Assembly (NCBI RefSeq): GCF_963855985.1
Contig: NC_087117.1
Location: 1,563,001-1,627,000 of the forward strand
Reading direction: 5' to 3'
DNA: 64,000 nucleotides
Origin: Ostrinia nubilalis
Taxonomy: Eukaryota; Arthropoda; Insecta; Lepidoptera; Crambidae
Part shown: piece by piece, positions 52,808-62,574 of the stretch
Numbering within the stretch: position 1 is the first letter of the stretch
How the letters are laid out: every line of letters begins with the position of its first letter
The notes under the pieces: model-generated
What the model saw: only the letters and a program-made list of their open reading frames with translations
Told to the model about the DNA's origin: nothing
Database searches by the model: none
Made by a program: the position numbers and the translations under genes

Positions 52808-52996
52808 AGGTACGAGCCAGGCAAGCCTGAAATACCAGGAGAAACTGGAAACTCATGCAAACGAACTCGCACAGGCCTTAAATGGAGAAGGTGGACTACA
52901 GTACAATCGACTGATAAGACAAGGCATTCCCAGTCTCGCCCAAAGATTTGAAGACGGAGCCAGGAAGAGATTTTGCTGGAAAAAGTTCAATTGATT
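52808..52996 (+). pseudogene. Unidentified coding-like stretch (62 codons, no ATG)
   Basis: The frame beginning SQASLKYQEKLETHANELAQ and running to ARKRFCWKKFN then TGA has balanced, hydrophilic composition unlike the low-complexity frames around it. It is followed within 100 bp by an RTE-B scrap, so it may be TE-derived coding sequence. Not recognised. Confidence 0.35.
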
Positions 52997-53095
52997 GGCT
53001 CTCGAAGACAACATAAAACTCAGGATTTATAGCTCCAGCCAAACAAGTGGCTTTTTGTTTTCGAACAGATTGCCATAGGGCAGAAAATACATAAA

Positions 53096-53228
53096 AAAAA
53101 ATTACGAGGCACATAGCTCGTAGAGCTGATGGCCGTTGGGGTAGAAAAGTTCTCGAGTGGTGACCACGGGCCGAAAGACACAGTGTGGGCAGTCTCCCAC
53201 TAGGTAGACCGACGATTTGGTGAAGGGA
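53096..53228 (+). mobile_element. RTE-B coding scrap
   Basis: CACATAGCTCGTAGAGCTGAT, GGCCGTTGGGGTAGAAAAG and CCACTAGGTAGACCGACG. Confidence 0.65.
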
Positions 53229-53299
53229 GCAAAACTGTTATTTGTTTTATCTTGTGATTTGTGAAGTAGAATAGAACCACCCCCACTATTCCTATGAAT

Positions 53300-53440
53300 A
53301 TTGTAAGTATAGCTCGCACACTCACTGCGGGTGCTCGTCGCACAGTCGCGACAACAATATAATTACGCGCGAGCGATAAGGATGGGTAGCTTGGGGTCAT
53401 TGGACAAAATAATTCTACGTGCTCACAGACCGGGCTTTAG
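53300..53440. mobile_element. MITE-G, right half
   Basis: CTCGCACACTCACTGCGGGTG to CACAGACCGGGCTTTAG; the left TIR is lost. Confidence 0.7.
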
Positions 53441-53444
53441 AATA

Positions 53445-53624
53445 ACACCAACTCTTCCCGTGGATGTCGTAAGTGACTAAGGGATAAATAAGCGAACATC
53501 AGCCCTCCCCAACCCGTCTGGCCAGCGTGGGGAGTGTAGGCAATCCTCCATTTGCCTCTGGTAAATTAGAGGGTCGTGCTCCTGCAGTGGAGACTAAATG
53601 ACATGATGATGATGATGCATAAGA
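53445..53624 (+). mobile_element. LINE 3' end with GATGAT tail (third family)
   Basis: CTTCCCGTGGATGTCGTAAG, GCGTGGGGAGTGTAGGCAAT, GCAGTGGAGACTAAATGAC then (ATG)n. A partial relative is at about 57897-57970. Confidence 0.55.
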
Positions 53625-54056
53625 TTTATTTTTATTAGGTTTATGTACCAACATGATTCAATAAAGAATTATGACTTTAAAAGCCATCAAAAGTGTATGA
53701 AATGTTTTCCCAAATAAACAGATTTAAGAGGTTCTCTCAAATGTTCAGCAAAACTTGAATTTGAATTTGAAAGATGCATCAACGCTTCGCTTCTTGAAGC
53801 TCCCATTGTTGTTGTTCGTTTTGTGTTGATGCAGTGGTTCTCAACATAATTATTTGTTTATCTCAAAATATCTCTGGATACATTTTTCCGTATTTGTATT
53901 AAATTGTAGTTTAGTCATTATTAGTATTAAATTAAACGTTGGACTGCTTAACTTGACTTGTAGACGCTTATATCTGTCGCTGTACTGGTTACATAGCACC
54001 ACTGGGTGCCCACGACACAGGTTATTCCTAGTGTGGGACCCGCAGACAAAGCTATA
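53625..54056. other. No gene recognised
   Basis: An 80-aa frame at 53854-54096 overlaps the foldback end and has no recognisable motif. Confidence 0.45.
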
Positions 54057-54860
54057 CAGGGTGTTTCTTGTAAGGTGTCAAGCCGAAGGCAGGTGATAGG
54101 TGAGGACTAGACCTATCGATTTCACCCCCATGTATGTTCTACGATTTTTCGTAGTTTAGAAGTTATCGTTAATTTTGTGATTTTTTCAAATTTCATGACC
54201 TAGCGGCTTAATTTTTTTTAAATCTTTTTTTTGGGTTGACTTTTCTCAGATTTCTTTTTTTTTGACAGATTCCCTATTAGTTGCGGATATTTGAAAAAAA
54301 TAATCACCTTCCTATCTTTGATGCAAGATACAAAATTTTTGCTAGAAACATAAAAAATATACTTTTAGCAGAACATTCTAAAATTTTCAACTGAAATGTA
54401 TGAGATAAAAAAAGAATTTCCATAGGTCCAAAATAATTTTAAAAACTGCGCAGTTTTCTGAACTTTCATAATAACACAAAAAAACATGTACTTAACAGGC
54501 CATTATTTTCTGTAATCGCTCTACTAAAGTAGTAAGTCGGAGATTCCGTTACATGTTTTTGACTATCTTAGGACTAACTAATATTTGCAATCCACTAAGT
54601 GTACGTTACGTAGAACACGTTTAGAGACAATAACTGAACAGAACATTTTTTATCCACAACGAGGAAGCTCTTGCCCTTCATCTGACCTGATGCAAAGTTG
54701 GAAACTGCTGGATGATCAGCGAGCTTCACCCGGAATCCTAAACCACAGAGGAATTGGCTGTCCTAAATAGGTAGTCTTACCACTAGACCACAGTGGTGAT
54801 TGTTACTTTACGATTAAATTTGATATACCTACCTATTAGAGTGTGAAAGGAAAGAGAAAG

Positions 54861-54927
<67 letters not shown>

Positions 54928-54940
54928 GTGTGTGTGTGTC

Positions 54941-54974
<34 letters not shown>

Positions 54975-55766
54975 CAAAAAAGGGTGTAATGACTTAATTT
55001 AAAGTAAATGTTCAAAATGTCCGTCGCTGACCTGAATGCACATTCGACAACGACGCAAAACAATTATTCGTAAATTTACAAAAGCTTCTTGCATTCTAAT
55101 ATGGTTTATCATCAAAATTTTCATATTCCCTTTTGTATACCACATGAAGAGCAAGAGCTTCCACGTTGTGGATAAAAAAAAACTTTTCAGTTATTGTCTC
55201 TAAATGTGTTCTACATAACGTAAACTTAGGGGATTGCAAATATTATTTAGTCCTAAGAAAGTCAAAAACATGTAACGGAATCTCCGACTTACCACTTTAG
55301 TGGAGCGATTACAGAAAATAATGGCCTATTAAGTACATGTTTTTTTGTGTTATTATGAAAGTTTAGAAAACTGCGCAGTTTTTAAAATTATTTTGGACCT
55401 ATGGAAATTCTTTTTTTTTCTCATACATTTCAATTGAAAATTTTAGAATGTTCTGCTAAAAGCATATTTTTTATGTTTCTAGCAAAAATTTTGTATCTTG
55501 CATCAAAGATAGGAAGGTGATTATTTTTTTCAAATATCTGCAACTAATAGGGAATCTGTCAAAAAAAAGAAATCTGAGAAAAGTCAACCCAAAAAAAAGA
55601 TTAAAAAAAAATTAAGCCACTAGGTCATGAAATTTGAAAAAATCACAAAATTAACGATAACTTCTAAACTACGAAAAATCGTAGAACATACATGGGGGTG
55701 AAATCGATAGGTCTAGTCCTCACCTATCACCTGCCTTCGGCTTGACACCTTACACGAAACACCCTG
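54057..55766. mobile_element. 1.7-kb foldback element with ~625-bp arms, TSD TA
   Basis: Ends CAGGGTGTTTCTTGTAAGG and CACGAAACACCCTG, flanked by TA (TATA on the left). The left arm (54057-~54684) and right arm (~55141-55766) are near-perfect inverted copies. The inner ends include a SINE-1 piece (TATCCACAACGAGGAAGCTC and its reverse). The spacer holds SINE-1 head text (CTTACCACTAGACCACAG) and microsatellites. No transposase. Confidence 0.85.
54864..54974. repeat. (TG)n-(GA)n compound microsatellite
   Basis: About 40 TG units with two interruptions (TGCG, GTCTG), then about 14 GA units. Located in the spacer of the foldback. Confidence 0.95.
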
Positions 55767-55812
55767 TATAGTGTTTACCGATTTCATTGTTACCAATTGT
55801 ATTTGAAGGTGT

Positions 55813-56100
55813 ATGCGTAAACGGTGTGTTTGCATAAATAAAATATTTGTATTTGTATTTACAAATCGGAAGTCCGAAGAAGCTTGCCGCTTTTATTCGT
55901 TTTTTTACCGGACAACGCACAATTTTTTTGCGGGATTTGGCGGTGGTGTATGGATATTATTGGTTCGGCACAACAAATTGACAACAAACAAAGGATATCC
56001 GTTTATTGAGGATCCTTCGTCTGGTGGAAAAACGGATGACTACAAACGGCCTAGGATGTACGTTGAAAATTATGCGGAAACTCATCGAAAAATAGTATGA
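55813..56100 (+). other. Hypothetical 95-aa ORF
   Basis: The longest convincing-looking frame in this part. The C-terminal half (NKGYPFIEDPSSGGKT) faintly recalls the GYxF...GK portion of FLYWCH domains, but the WRC and later Cys/His residues are absent. Not placed in any family. Could be TE-derived. Confidence 0.15.
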
Positions 56101-56173
56101 ACAGTGCAGTGTAGAGAGTAGAGACGCACTTTAAGTAAATCTAGATTAATAATCGTTTTTAAAAAGAGACTAA

Positions 56174-56319
56174 CACCCGTATTCACAAACATTACTATGA
56201 GGTCGCACAGTACGCTTGGACGGACAGGGTCACACACGAACCAATCACAGAGCTTTATTCAACACTGTGCGTTCGATTTGCTGCTTTACTTAAGCAAGCA
56301 TCGTTTGTGAATACGGGTG
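56174..56319. mobile_element. MITE-H1, TSD TAA
   Basis: CACCCGTATTCACAAAC to GTTTGTGAATACGGGTG, flanked by TAA at 56171-56173 and 56320-56322. The first base pair of each TIR carries compensating changes. Confidence 0.88.
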
Positions 56320-56333
56320 TAAATGAACTTAGC

Positions 56334-56506
56334 CACGGGCTGGAAGACGTAGCGTGGGCAGGCCTCCTACTAGGTGGACCGACGATCTGGTAAAGGTCGC
56401 GGGAAGAGCCTGGATGCGGGCAGCGCAGGACCGTGCATTGTGGAAAACCTTGGGGAGGCCTTTGTCCAGCAGTGGACGTCATTAGGCTGAAACGAACGAA
56501 CGAACG
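56334..56506 (+). mobile_element. RTE-B 3' fragment, TSD AACTWAGC
   Basis: CACGGGCTGGAAGACGTAGC to (GAAC)n, flanked by AACTTAGC (56326-56333) and AACTAAGC (56507-56514). Confidence 0.8.
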
Positions 56507-56735
56507 AACTAAGCTACTTCATAGTTTACCCTAAAACCTCTCAAAAAGTCTAACTACCTACTTAAGGACCACAGAGTGTTTGGAAACCAGTGCCCTTACT
56601 TGGCCATTATGGTAATTTATGATAATGTACCCCTAGATGCGAATAATATATTATTGACTTACAATCGCAAGGAACTATTCATATCTATATTAGGTCACAA
56701 ACATAACTAGAAACTATTTTTATATGGATGACACC

Positions 56736-57085
56736 ACAGAACTGAAGTGACAATGGGCAGGGCATATATGTAGTACGCAGAACTGACGGCCGATAAAGGT
56801 TGCAGGAAGGCGTTGAACGCAGTCCGGTACCAATCTATTAACATGGAAATCATTGGGGAAGGCCTATGTCCAGCAGTGGTGTTCTTCTGATTAATTTCGT
56901 TGCGGGTCCAATGACAGTTTAACTTTCCCCCGGGACAAACTTGACCTTCACTGGTTGGGTTATTGGCGGTCAAGCTGTAGATCCTGGCTACACAGGAGTT
57001 GCAGCGGTGGGAACGAGAGGTGGGAATAGTCCCGTTTATGTCCAGCAGTGGACGTCATTTGGCTGAAACAGCCGAACAAAATCTA
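56736..57085 (+). mobile_element. RTE-A 3' fragment carrying RET-X
   Basis: GAAGTGACAATGGGCAGGGC to CAGCAGTGG (56879), then GGACGTCATTTGGCTGAAAC. The tail after 57052 looks like RTE-B (ATTTGGCTGAAAC), so this may be a hybrid or an intermediate subfamily. Confidence 0.7.
56880..57036 (+). mobile_element. RET-X retroposon, TSD TATGTCCAGCAGTGG (15 bp)
   Basis: TGTTCTTCTGATTAATTTC to GGTGGGAATAGTCCCGTT, 157 bp. TATGTCCAGCAGTGG is at 56865-56879 and 57037-57051. The host word occurs once in all other RTE copies. Confidence 0.92.
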
Positions 57086-57305
57086 GTAATTACTTGCCTC
57101 AGAAATCGAACCAGCGCGCAGCGTCCCTGCTTCTACCCACCGATCAATCCGACCATTTAAACTTGCACCACTACCTATTCACCCCAGAGTTGCCTACGAT
57201 ACCTTTGAAACCAACTCTGTTTAATAATATACCGCATCTCAGTAGCCTGGTGACCAGGATTTTATGTGAAATAGGATAATTATTCCATTTTACAAGGCAA
57301 AAAAC

Positions 57306-57418
57306 GGGACTATTCCCACCTCTCGTTCCCACCGCTGCAACTCCTGTGTAGCCAGGATCTACAGCTTGACCGCCAACAACCCAATCCGTCAAGGTGAAGT
57401 TTGTCCCGGGGGAAAGCA
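57306..57418 (-). mobile_element. RET-X retroposon, shortened
   Basis: GGGACTATTCCCACCTCTCG to GTTTGTCCCGGGGGAAAG. It continues into CAAAGGTTTATGTAACC, the unsplit form of the flank of the 5.4-kb foldback. Confidence 0.75.
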
Positions 57419-57477
57419 AAGGTTTATGTAACCTTTAATAAAAGATATACATCACGGACAGTAAGCATCAATAGTAA

Positions 57478-57835
57478 GGTAGCATCCCTATCGGTTTTCT
57501 ACAGGCTACACTTCGGAGAATGTGCGAAAGAATTACACGAATTAATTCCACCAGCCCCCTTCCATCATCGGGAACCAGACGCAGGTTAGCGTACCATCCC
57601 TATATTATTGACATCCAGCTCGCACTAAGCGTTTCGATGACACTTTTATAATGCGAACAGCTAGGGACTGGAATTCGTTGCCTGCTGCTGTCTTTCCTGA
57701 AAACTATAATCCGGGCCTTTTCAAGGCGAGAGTGAATAGGCACTTACAGGGCAGATATGTACCATCCTAGACTGCATCCCACTTAACATCAGGTGCGATT
57801 GTGGTCAAATACCTGCCTTGTTATGCATAAAAAAA
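57478..57835 (+). pseudogene. LINE (CR1/Jockey-type) ORF C-terminus
   Basis: The frame SVFYRLHFGECAKELHELIP leads to a stop. After a shift, HPARTKRFDDTFIMRTARDW, then NSLPAAVFPENYNPGLFKAR and a final stop. The order FYRxxxGEC, HP, RT..WNxLP, VFP and FK is the familiar C-terminal block of insect Jockey/CR1-type LINEs. A short 3' UTR (CATCAGGTGCGATTGTGGTC) and an A-rich tail follow. Non-functional. Confidence 0.75.
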
Positions 57836-58242
57836 TATAATATGTTTCACTAGGCAAAAGACAGGCTCCTAATTAAGAGAAAAAAAAAATTGTCTCTACT
57901 CTTCCCGTCGATGTGGTAAAAGGAAACAAGTGACTACGAACATCAAACCTCCTACAACCGCCTGTAGAAAATTGGAGAGTGCGTGGACTTTACCAGCCTA
58001 AGTCGCACTTATTACATACTGTTTAATATATTTCCTGTATCTATTAATTGATAAAACAACTTCTTCTCAGCACCAGCCCATATGTTGTCCCGAAGTGCCT
58101 GAAAAGTGCTTAAGGCCTTGTTCAGGAGAGCGAATTCGCCGCGAATTTATTCGCGCGTATGTATGACGCAATTTACACATGAATTTACAACTCGCGTGTG
58201 TCTTGTGGATGCAATGTATTTGGCTGCTAGTATCTCGCCAAC

Positions 58243-59346
58243 CTCAGATCATAGCTAAGGGAATAGATGTGAAACGGGGGCGTGTCGCGTGTCTCCGCGA
58301 TATGCCCAGAAACGAACATCGGCCGCGTAGCTAGGTTAGTCGCGATTCAGTCGTACTAAGGAAATGTTCTCCGATATTTTGGATAATGCGTCGTTACGTG
58401 CAATAAAACAAGTGAAACGAAGAACTACAGGAACAATGGAGTCATTTACTACATGTAAGTATTGCAAATCCATTGGTATTTTGCTTATAAATAAAAAAAT
58501 CTAAACATTTTTACGAACGAATTCAGTGCCGTAACAGTTACTGCGATATCGAAATCAGTGGTGATAAAAATTCTAACACACTTGTACATTGACGATTTAG
58601 TTAGCAACCACTTTATGTCATGCTCAACTACTGCGCAATGTATTTAATTTCTTCCAATATCCACTGTCGTGTGAAAATACACAGTACGGCCGCATGTGCC
58701 GGTCGTAACATAGTGCCGTGCTCGTGTTCTAATTAATGCGGTTTCCTATTATCGATAAATAGAAGTAAATTATAATTTTCTATTTTGTAATTTTAAATAA
58801 AAAAATGATGTGTTACTTGCGATTATAAGATTTTACCAAAAAAATAATAACAGTAGAAGTAATTAGTAACTGTCAACTATGTAATTACTATAAGAGCTAG
58901 TTGAAAGCCTAATATAGGCATTATTTTTGATAAACATATGCGGTACGCAGATCGTCATAATTAAAAAGTAAATGCGTGATAGTAGTTAATAATAACGTAT
59001 AATAATAAAAAGGTTTTCATACATAAGCATTTTGTGAAACCAGTTTCGAGCCTTGCCTAGCGATTTAAAGTATCGATATCTTGTCGACTCCATTTTATCT
59101 TTGTTCTCTCACTAGCGTTTTCAAAGTGTGCGTCACGTCACGCGGCCATTGATTGGCCATAAGGCACGCCTTCTGGCCAATCACAGCACTTTTAAGCCGG
59201 TTGCGCATGTTGTCGTAGACTCTCAGTCGCTTTGTTTTTACACAGTTGAATGTGTGTGTGGGAGCTGTGGTGGGGGAAATGTGGGGACACTGGTTCTCGT
59301 TGTAGTTACCCGCGACTTCATATCTATTTTCTTTCTATGATCTGAG
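58243..59346. mobile_element. 1.1-kb TIR element with exact 8-bp TSD TCGCCAAC
   Basis: CTCAGATCATAG at the left and CTATGATCTGAG at the right, with weaker similarity further in (ATAGATGTGAA and its reverse). TCGCCAAC at 58235-58242 and 59347-59354. An 8-bp duplication points to hAT, P or Merlin types. An ATG frame at 58364 reads MFSDILDN to MESFTTCKYCKS then stops soon after. The CKYC might be a BED-finger remnant, or the frame may splice at CAT^GTAAGT. CCAAT-like words lie near 59145-59185. Confidence 0.75.
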
Positions 59347-59353
59347 TCGCCAA

Positions 59354-59447
59354 CAATAGGCCGTCACCAACCGGCCTTTGTGGACATCATTGGGGGAGGC
59401 CTATGTTCAGCAGTGGACGTCCTGTAGCTGTAATGATGATGATGATG
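59354..59447 (+). mobile_element. RTE-A 3' fragment, TSD ATCTCGCCAA (left copy split)
   Basis: CAATAGGCCGTCACCAACCG to (GAT)n. The right duplication ATCTCGCCAA is at 59448-59457. The left copy is at 58232-58241 plus 59347-59353, because the 8-bp-TSD element later inserted within it. Confidence 0.8.
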
Positions 59448-59560
59448 ATCTCGCCAATGCGCGTATGATTCTACGCGTGTAGGATTGACAGCAAATCCGC
59501 CCTCCAGGGCAAGGCCTAAGTACTGAATAAATGATTGATTTGATTTGACTATCTAATTAA

Positions 59561-60354
59561 ATAAGCTGTCCTTATTATTCCCAAATCATTGTCACCCTAC
59601 CCAGAACCAGATTCGAAGCTAATAGAAAACCAGGTCTTAGGAAGTCATGTATTTTTCAGAGCGACAGAGAAGGCAGATCCTAGGCGTATTTATTGAATGG
59701 GAGAGAGAGAGACGGAGGTATTTCTAAAGAGTTCGCCAGTAGGACAGTATTGAAATTAAATTATGGACATTAAGCTGTACCGTGACGGGATGAATGGGAA
59801 CGAGGGTAAGTAGGATTTTATGGATTTTTATTAAAAGTTGTAGAGGTGGAAATTGTGTTATTTATCAGATTTTCAATGCTGAAAAAAAAATCTTCAGCAT
59901 GCCGCAGTAAGTAGTTTTTATAGATTTTTCCGATTCTATTCCTTCAAATATTTTTTATGTAGGCCAAGAAGTTTCATATCAGATATTAGAGCTCATATGA
60001 GTTGCACCACTTTAACCGTAACTAAAACCATAACCGATAGTTTTGAATAGTTTGACAGCCTTTTGACGTGCTAGAATTAAAAGTTGCTAGGTCATAGTCA
60101 CATTTTTTCCGTATTTTCCTATAATTATGTAGATGTTGTTGAGGTTTAGTAGAAACAACACCCACTTAAATTTGTTAACTCCGTTTATTGCGGAAGAACA
60201 CAGTCGTACATTCACAGTAGGAAGAAGATAGCACAATATACAGTAGAAAGAAACGTACAAACTATTATCAAGATGAAGAAATGCGATAGAACTAGCGAAA
60301 GCCGGCAAGTAGTATTCAAATAACAAATTGGAAGCGCATAGCAAGACGCGTACG
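59561..60354. other. No gene recognised; possible minus-strand LTR-like end
   Basis: On the minus strand, 60180-60130 has CGCAATAAACGGAG followed by TG-rich text, which resembles a polyadenylation region. The block 60125-60397 starts TGTTGAGG and ends TTCGAACA, but no flanking duplication, primer-binding site or ORF was found. Confidence 0.35.
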
Positions 60355-60499
60355 AGCGGACTGGCTCTGCGTCGGGCGGCGGCCGAGCTTCGAACAATAG
60401 TCCATACAGAAAAAACGTTTGCCTACTACGCGGCGCGTGCGACGGGCTGAGCGTGTTCTATAAATAGCATCAACTTAACCGACCGACGCAAAGGAGGTA
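60355..60499 (+). promoter_or_regulatory. Candidate TATA promoter in a CpG-rich patch
   Basis: GCGTCGGGCGGCGGCCGAGC and CTACGCGGCGCGTGCGACGG contrast with the AT-rich surroundings. CTATAAATAG is at about 60459. A start would be expected near 60488, just before the exon candidate. CTATAAATAG is nearly symmetric, so direction is judged from the downstream donor. Confidence 0.4.
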
Positions 60500-60838
60500 A
60501 TGTTTTTTAAACAATGTAAGTATTTGATTTATAATATTTTTTATGTTTAGAATAAGTTATAAAATGCAAATATGTATCTAAATATATGAATATTTATGTA
60601 AGTATATTATAGATATATATTGAGCGATTTAATTATTTTATAGAATCTAAGTTAGCTAAAATATATTACTTTTTACGTTTGTATGACTTTTTATATCTTA
60701 TAATGTATTACTAATGTTTTATTTTATGTTTCAGATGCAGCCGCCACAATTATAAAACGAAATTATTCTGTATGTGAAAAAAAAAACAGAATAGATGACT
60801 TTGTGTGTTGTGAAAAAACATTTTTTTCATTCTTCTAG
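60500..60838 (+). CDS. Candidate two-exon small ORF (39 aa), hypothetical
   Basis: ATG at 60500, four more codons, then donor T^GTAAGTATTT at 60516. Acceptor TTATGTTTCAG^AT at 60734/60735. The joined frame continues for 34 codons (AAATIIKRNYSVCEKKNR part) to TAG at 60836-60838. A second donor, CAC^GTAAGTATTT, follows at 60866. It may instead be the 5' UTR of a gene lying to the right. No homology recognised. Confidence 0.25.
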
Positions 60839-60865
60839 TTAAAAGTAGGCTGAAAAACCAAACAC

Positions 60866-61137
60866 GTAAGTATTTTGTAAAAGTTAATTTCTTACATGCG
60901 CCCTTTTCCCACCCTGCCTTGGCGAGTGAAAATTATGTCTAATGCCACGTTACACGAGCCGTAGCGCAGTCGGAAGAGCGTTTAGACTACGAATATACTG
61001 TCCATTATTGTTGGAGGCTGCGTCTTTAACATCTATACTTAGGTATAATAAATCTGTAGAGAGATCAATTCTGTACATGAAATATATTTTCAAAATAACT
61101 ATCAGGGGGTGATTAGTGATCGATACTGATGGGAGCA
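60866..61137. other. No gene recognised
   Basis: Intron of the candidate transcript if that is real. GCCGTAGCGCAGTCGGAAGAGCG at about 60959 looks like a tRNA A-box half without a T arm. Confidence 0.4.
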
Positions 61138-61264
61138 TTCAAGTATTACGTAACGCAATTTTTGAAGATTTTAGACTCCCCCTCCCCCCCTTGTAACGCA
61201 CCGTAACGTTTTTCTGTACCCCCCCCCCCCCCTCCCCCTCTCTAAACGTTACGTAACACTCAAG
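61138..61264. mobile_element. MITE with ACGTAAC ends and C-runs
   Basis: TTCAAGTATTACGTAACGC at the left and CGTTACGTAACACTCAAG at the right enclose two poly-C tracts. Compact arthropod-type repeat; 127 bp. Confidence 0.65.
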
Positions 61265-61428
61265 TGACCATTTAACAGATGGATAGCGATTAATCCCAAC
61301 TTAGGTAACAGCTTTAAAGCCATAAAAGTTGGCTCAAGCGTAACTACCTATTTTTTTGAAAAAGTGACTCTGGATCCTTCTAAAGATACATTTTTGGAGT
61401 AAAAACCTTTCCTTAAATGAAATTTTGT

Positions 61429-61627
61429 CGGCCGTTTGGTGTAGTGGTTCAGAACGGACTACTATGCCGAGAGGTCCCGGGTTCGATTCCCGGCCAGGCA
61501 GAAATTGAAATGATGAATTTTAATTTCTGTGACGGGTCTGGGTGTGACTATGTATAATATTTATGTATTTAAAAAAAAAAGTATATAAGTAGCATATCCG
61601 TTAAGCTAGCACCCATAACACAAGCAT
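61429..61627 (+). mobile_element. SINE-4, tRNA-derived
   Basis: GGCCGTTTGGTGTAGTGGTTC (A box TGGTGTAGTGG) and CCGGGTTCGATTCCCGGCC (B box GGTTCGATTCC) make a tRNA-like head. A body with GACGGGTCTGGGTGTGACT and TATGTATTTAAAAAAAAAAG follows, ending AGCACCCATAACACAAGC. This layout matches a widespread lepidopteran SINE type as I know it. Confidence 0.8.
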
Positions 61628-62574
61628 TAAGGCCGGGTAGCAGAGAAAATGGCGAAAATGAGGTTTTCATTTTTCATTTTTGAGGTACTAAACAGTAAAA
61701 TTAAAGGCTAAGATTTTTATTGGGCATAGTTGAGGATATTTTCTAGGGCTATTAACGGATGGAAACACGATTTGATGAAGTTGACTCGATAGAATAAATT
61801 CCCAAAGTTACCTCTATTCGTTTTCTAATTATGGTTTTATTTTTAAAAAAAGCGATTTGAGATTCTAAATCTTTTACTAAACTAAAGTTCAGAAATAACT
61901 TGAGGGCTTTTAACGGATGGAATTTTTATATTGCGTCTTATTTAGTTACTATGTTAAAAAATGTGGAAAAAATCGTCCATGACGGCTTGGACAATCTCAA
62001 TCAGTCGCGCGGTGGCGCTTACGGAGGACGGACGCGTGTCAGTTTTTTGGACGTGACAGTTCGCGATTTGTCAATATTTTTGACAATGACGACTTTGATG
62101 AGTCACTGTATAATAATATCAGTGTTACTGGAGAAAGCTAAAATATTTGATAATTAAGAATTATCAATTTTGTCTACCTATTGAAATTTAAATCGTTCGC
62201 ATCCTTTTAAACGAAGACTCTACTCATGATACATAGTAAATTCCTTAAATATGAGACAAAACCAATGAGTTAAAATTACATATTAATAGTACCTACATAC
62301 AATCGTCTTACACTTATTAGAAGAGCACACTGATACAAATAAATAATAAAAAATTAGGTCAGAGGGTCAAATATAGGGGCAGCTGCACGTCACTGAAAGA
62401 CGATTCTGTTTACTCGGCATCTGGGCTGGAGAACATGAACCCTTGTTTACAGATGCAGATGTAAATGGAGTTATAACTGGACAAATTTTACATGAAATGT
62501 TTAACAGAAATCAGTTAAAAGACACATACATGGAATACCAATAAGGTTGCGGAGGGAAAGCTACCTATTATAAA
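61628..62574. other. No gene; one direct repeat
   Basis: GGGCTWTTAACGGATGGAA occurs at about 61748 and 61904. The 85-aa frame 61900-62157 has no recognisable motif. Unassigned otherwise. Confidence 0.45.

Larger units (their letters stand above)
58120..59510. mobile_element. Outer MITE in SINE-2 (8-bp TSD AAGGCCTW), itself interrupted
   Basis: Ends GTTCAGGAGAGCGAATTCGC and the reverse of GCCCTGGAGGGCGGATTTGC agree at about 14 of 20 positions. Flanks AAGGCCTT/AAGGCCTA. Once the nested pieces are removed, about 190 bp remain (58120-58242 plus 59458-59510). Confidence 0.5.
58062..59560 (+). mobile_element. SINE-2 split by a nest of three later insertions
   Basis: 58062-58119 (CTTCTCAGCACCAGCCCATA to TGCTTAAGGCC) and 59511-59560 (AAGGCCTAAGTACTGAATAA) are the two halves of one SINE-2. 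The word AAGGCCT is repeated at the break. Confidence 0.65.

Noticed and set aside
54783..55063. His/Thr- and Ser/Leu-rich open frames
   Set aside because: Translation of the (TG)n-(GA)n microsatellite only.
55813..56100. FLYWCH-domain protein
   Set aside because: Only a GYxF...GK similarity; the defining WRC and Cys/His residues are missing.
58364..58456. First exon of a host gene (MFSDILDN frame with a GTAAGT donor)
   Set aside because: It lies inside the 8-bp-TSD TIR element, so at most it is a remnant of that element's own gene. The frame can also read on into CKYCKS without splicing.
60125..60397. Solo LTR on the minus strand
   Set aside because: The AATAAA-type signal and TG...CA limits are suggestive, but there is no target duplication, no primer-binding site and no second copy in the window.
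60957..61030. tRNA gene starting GCCGTAGCGCAGTCGG
   Set aside because: Only the A-box half fits. No T arm or matching acceptor stem within range.
61429..61502. Functional tRNA gene
   Set aside because: The acceptor halves do not pair well and a SINE body follows directly; classed as the SINE-4 head.
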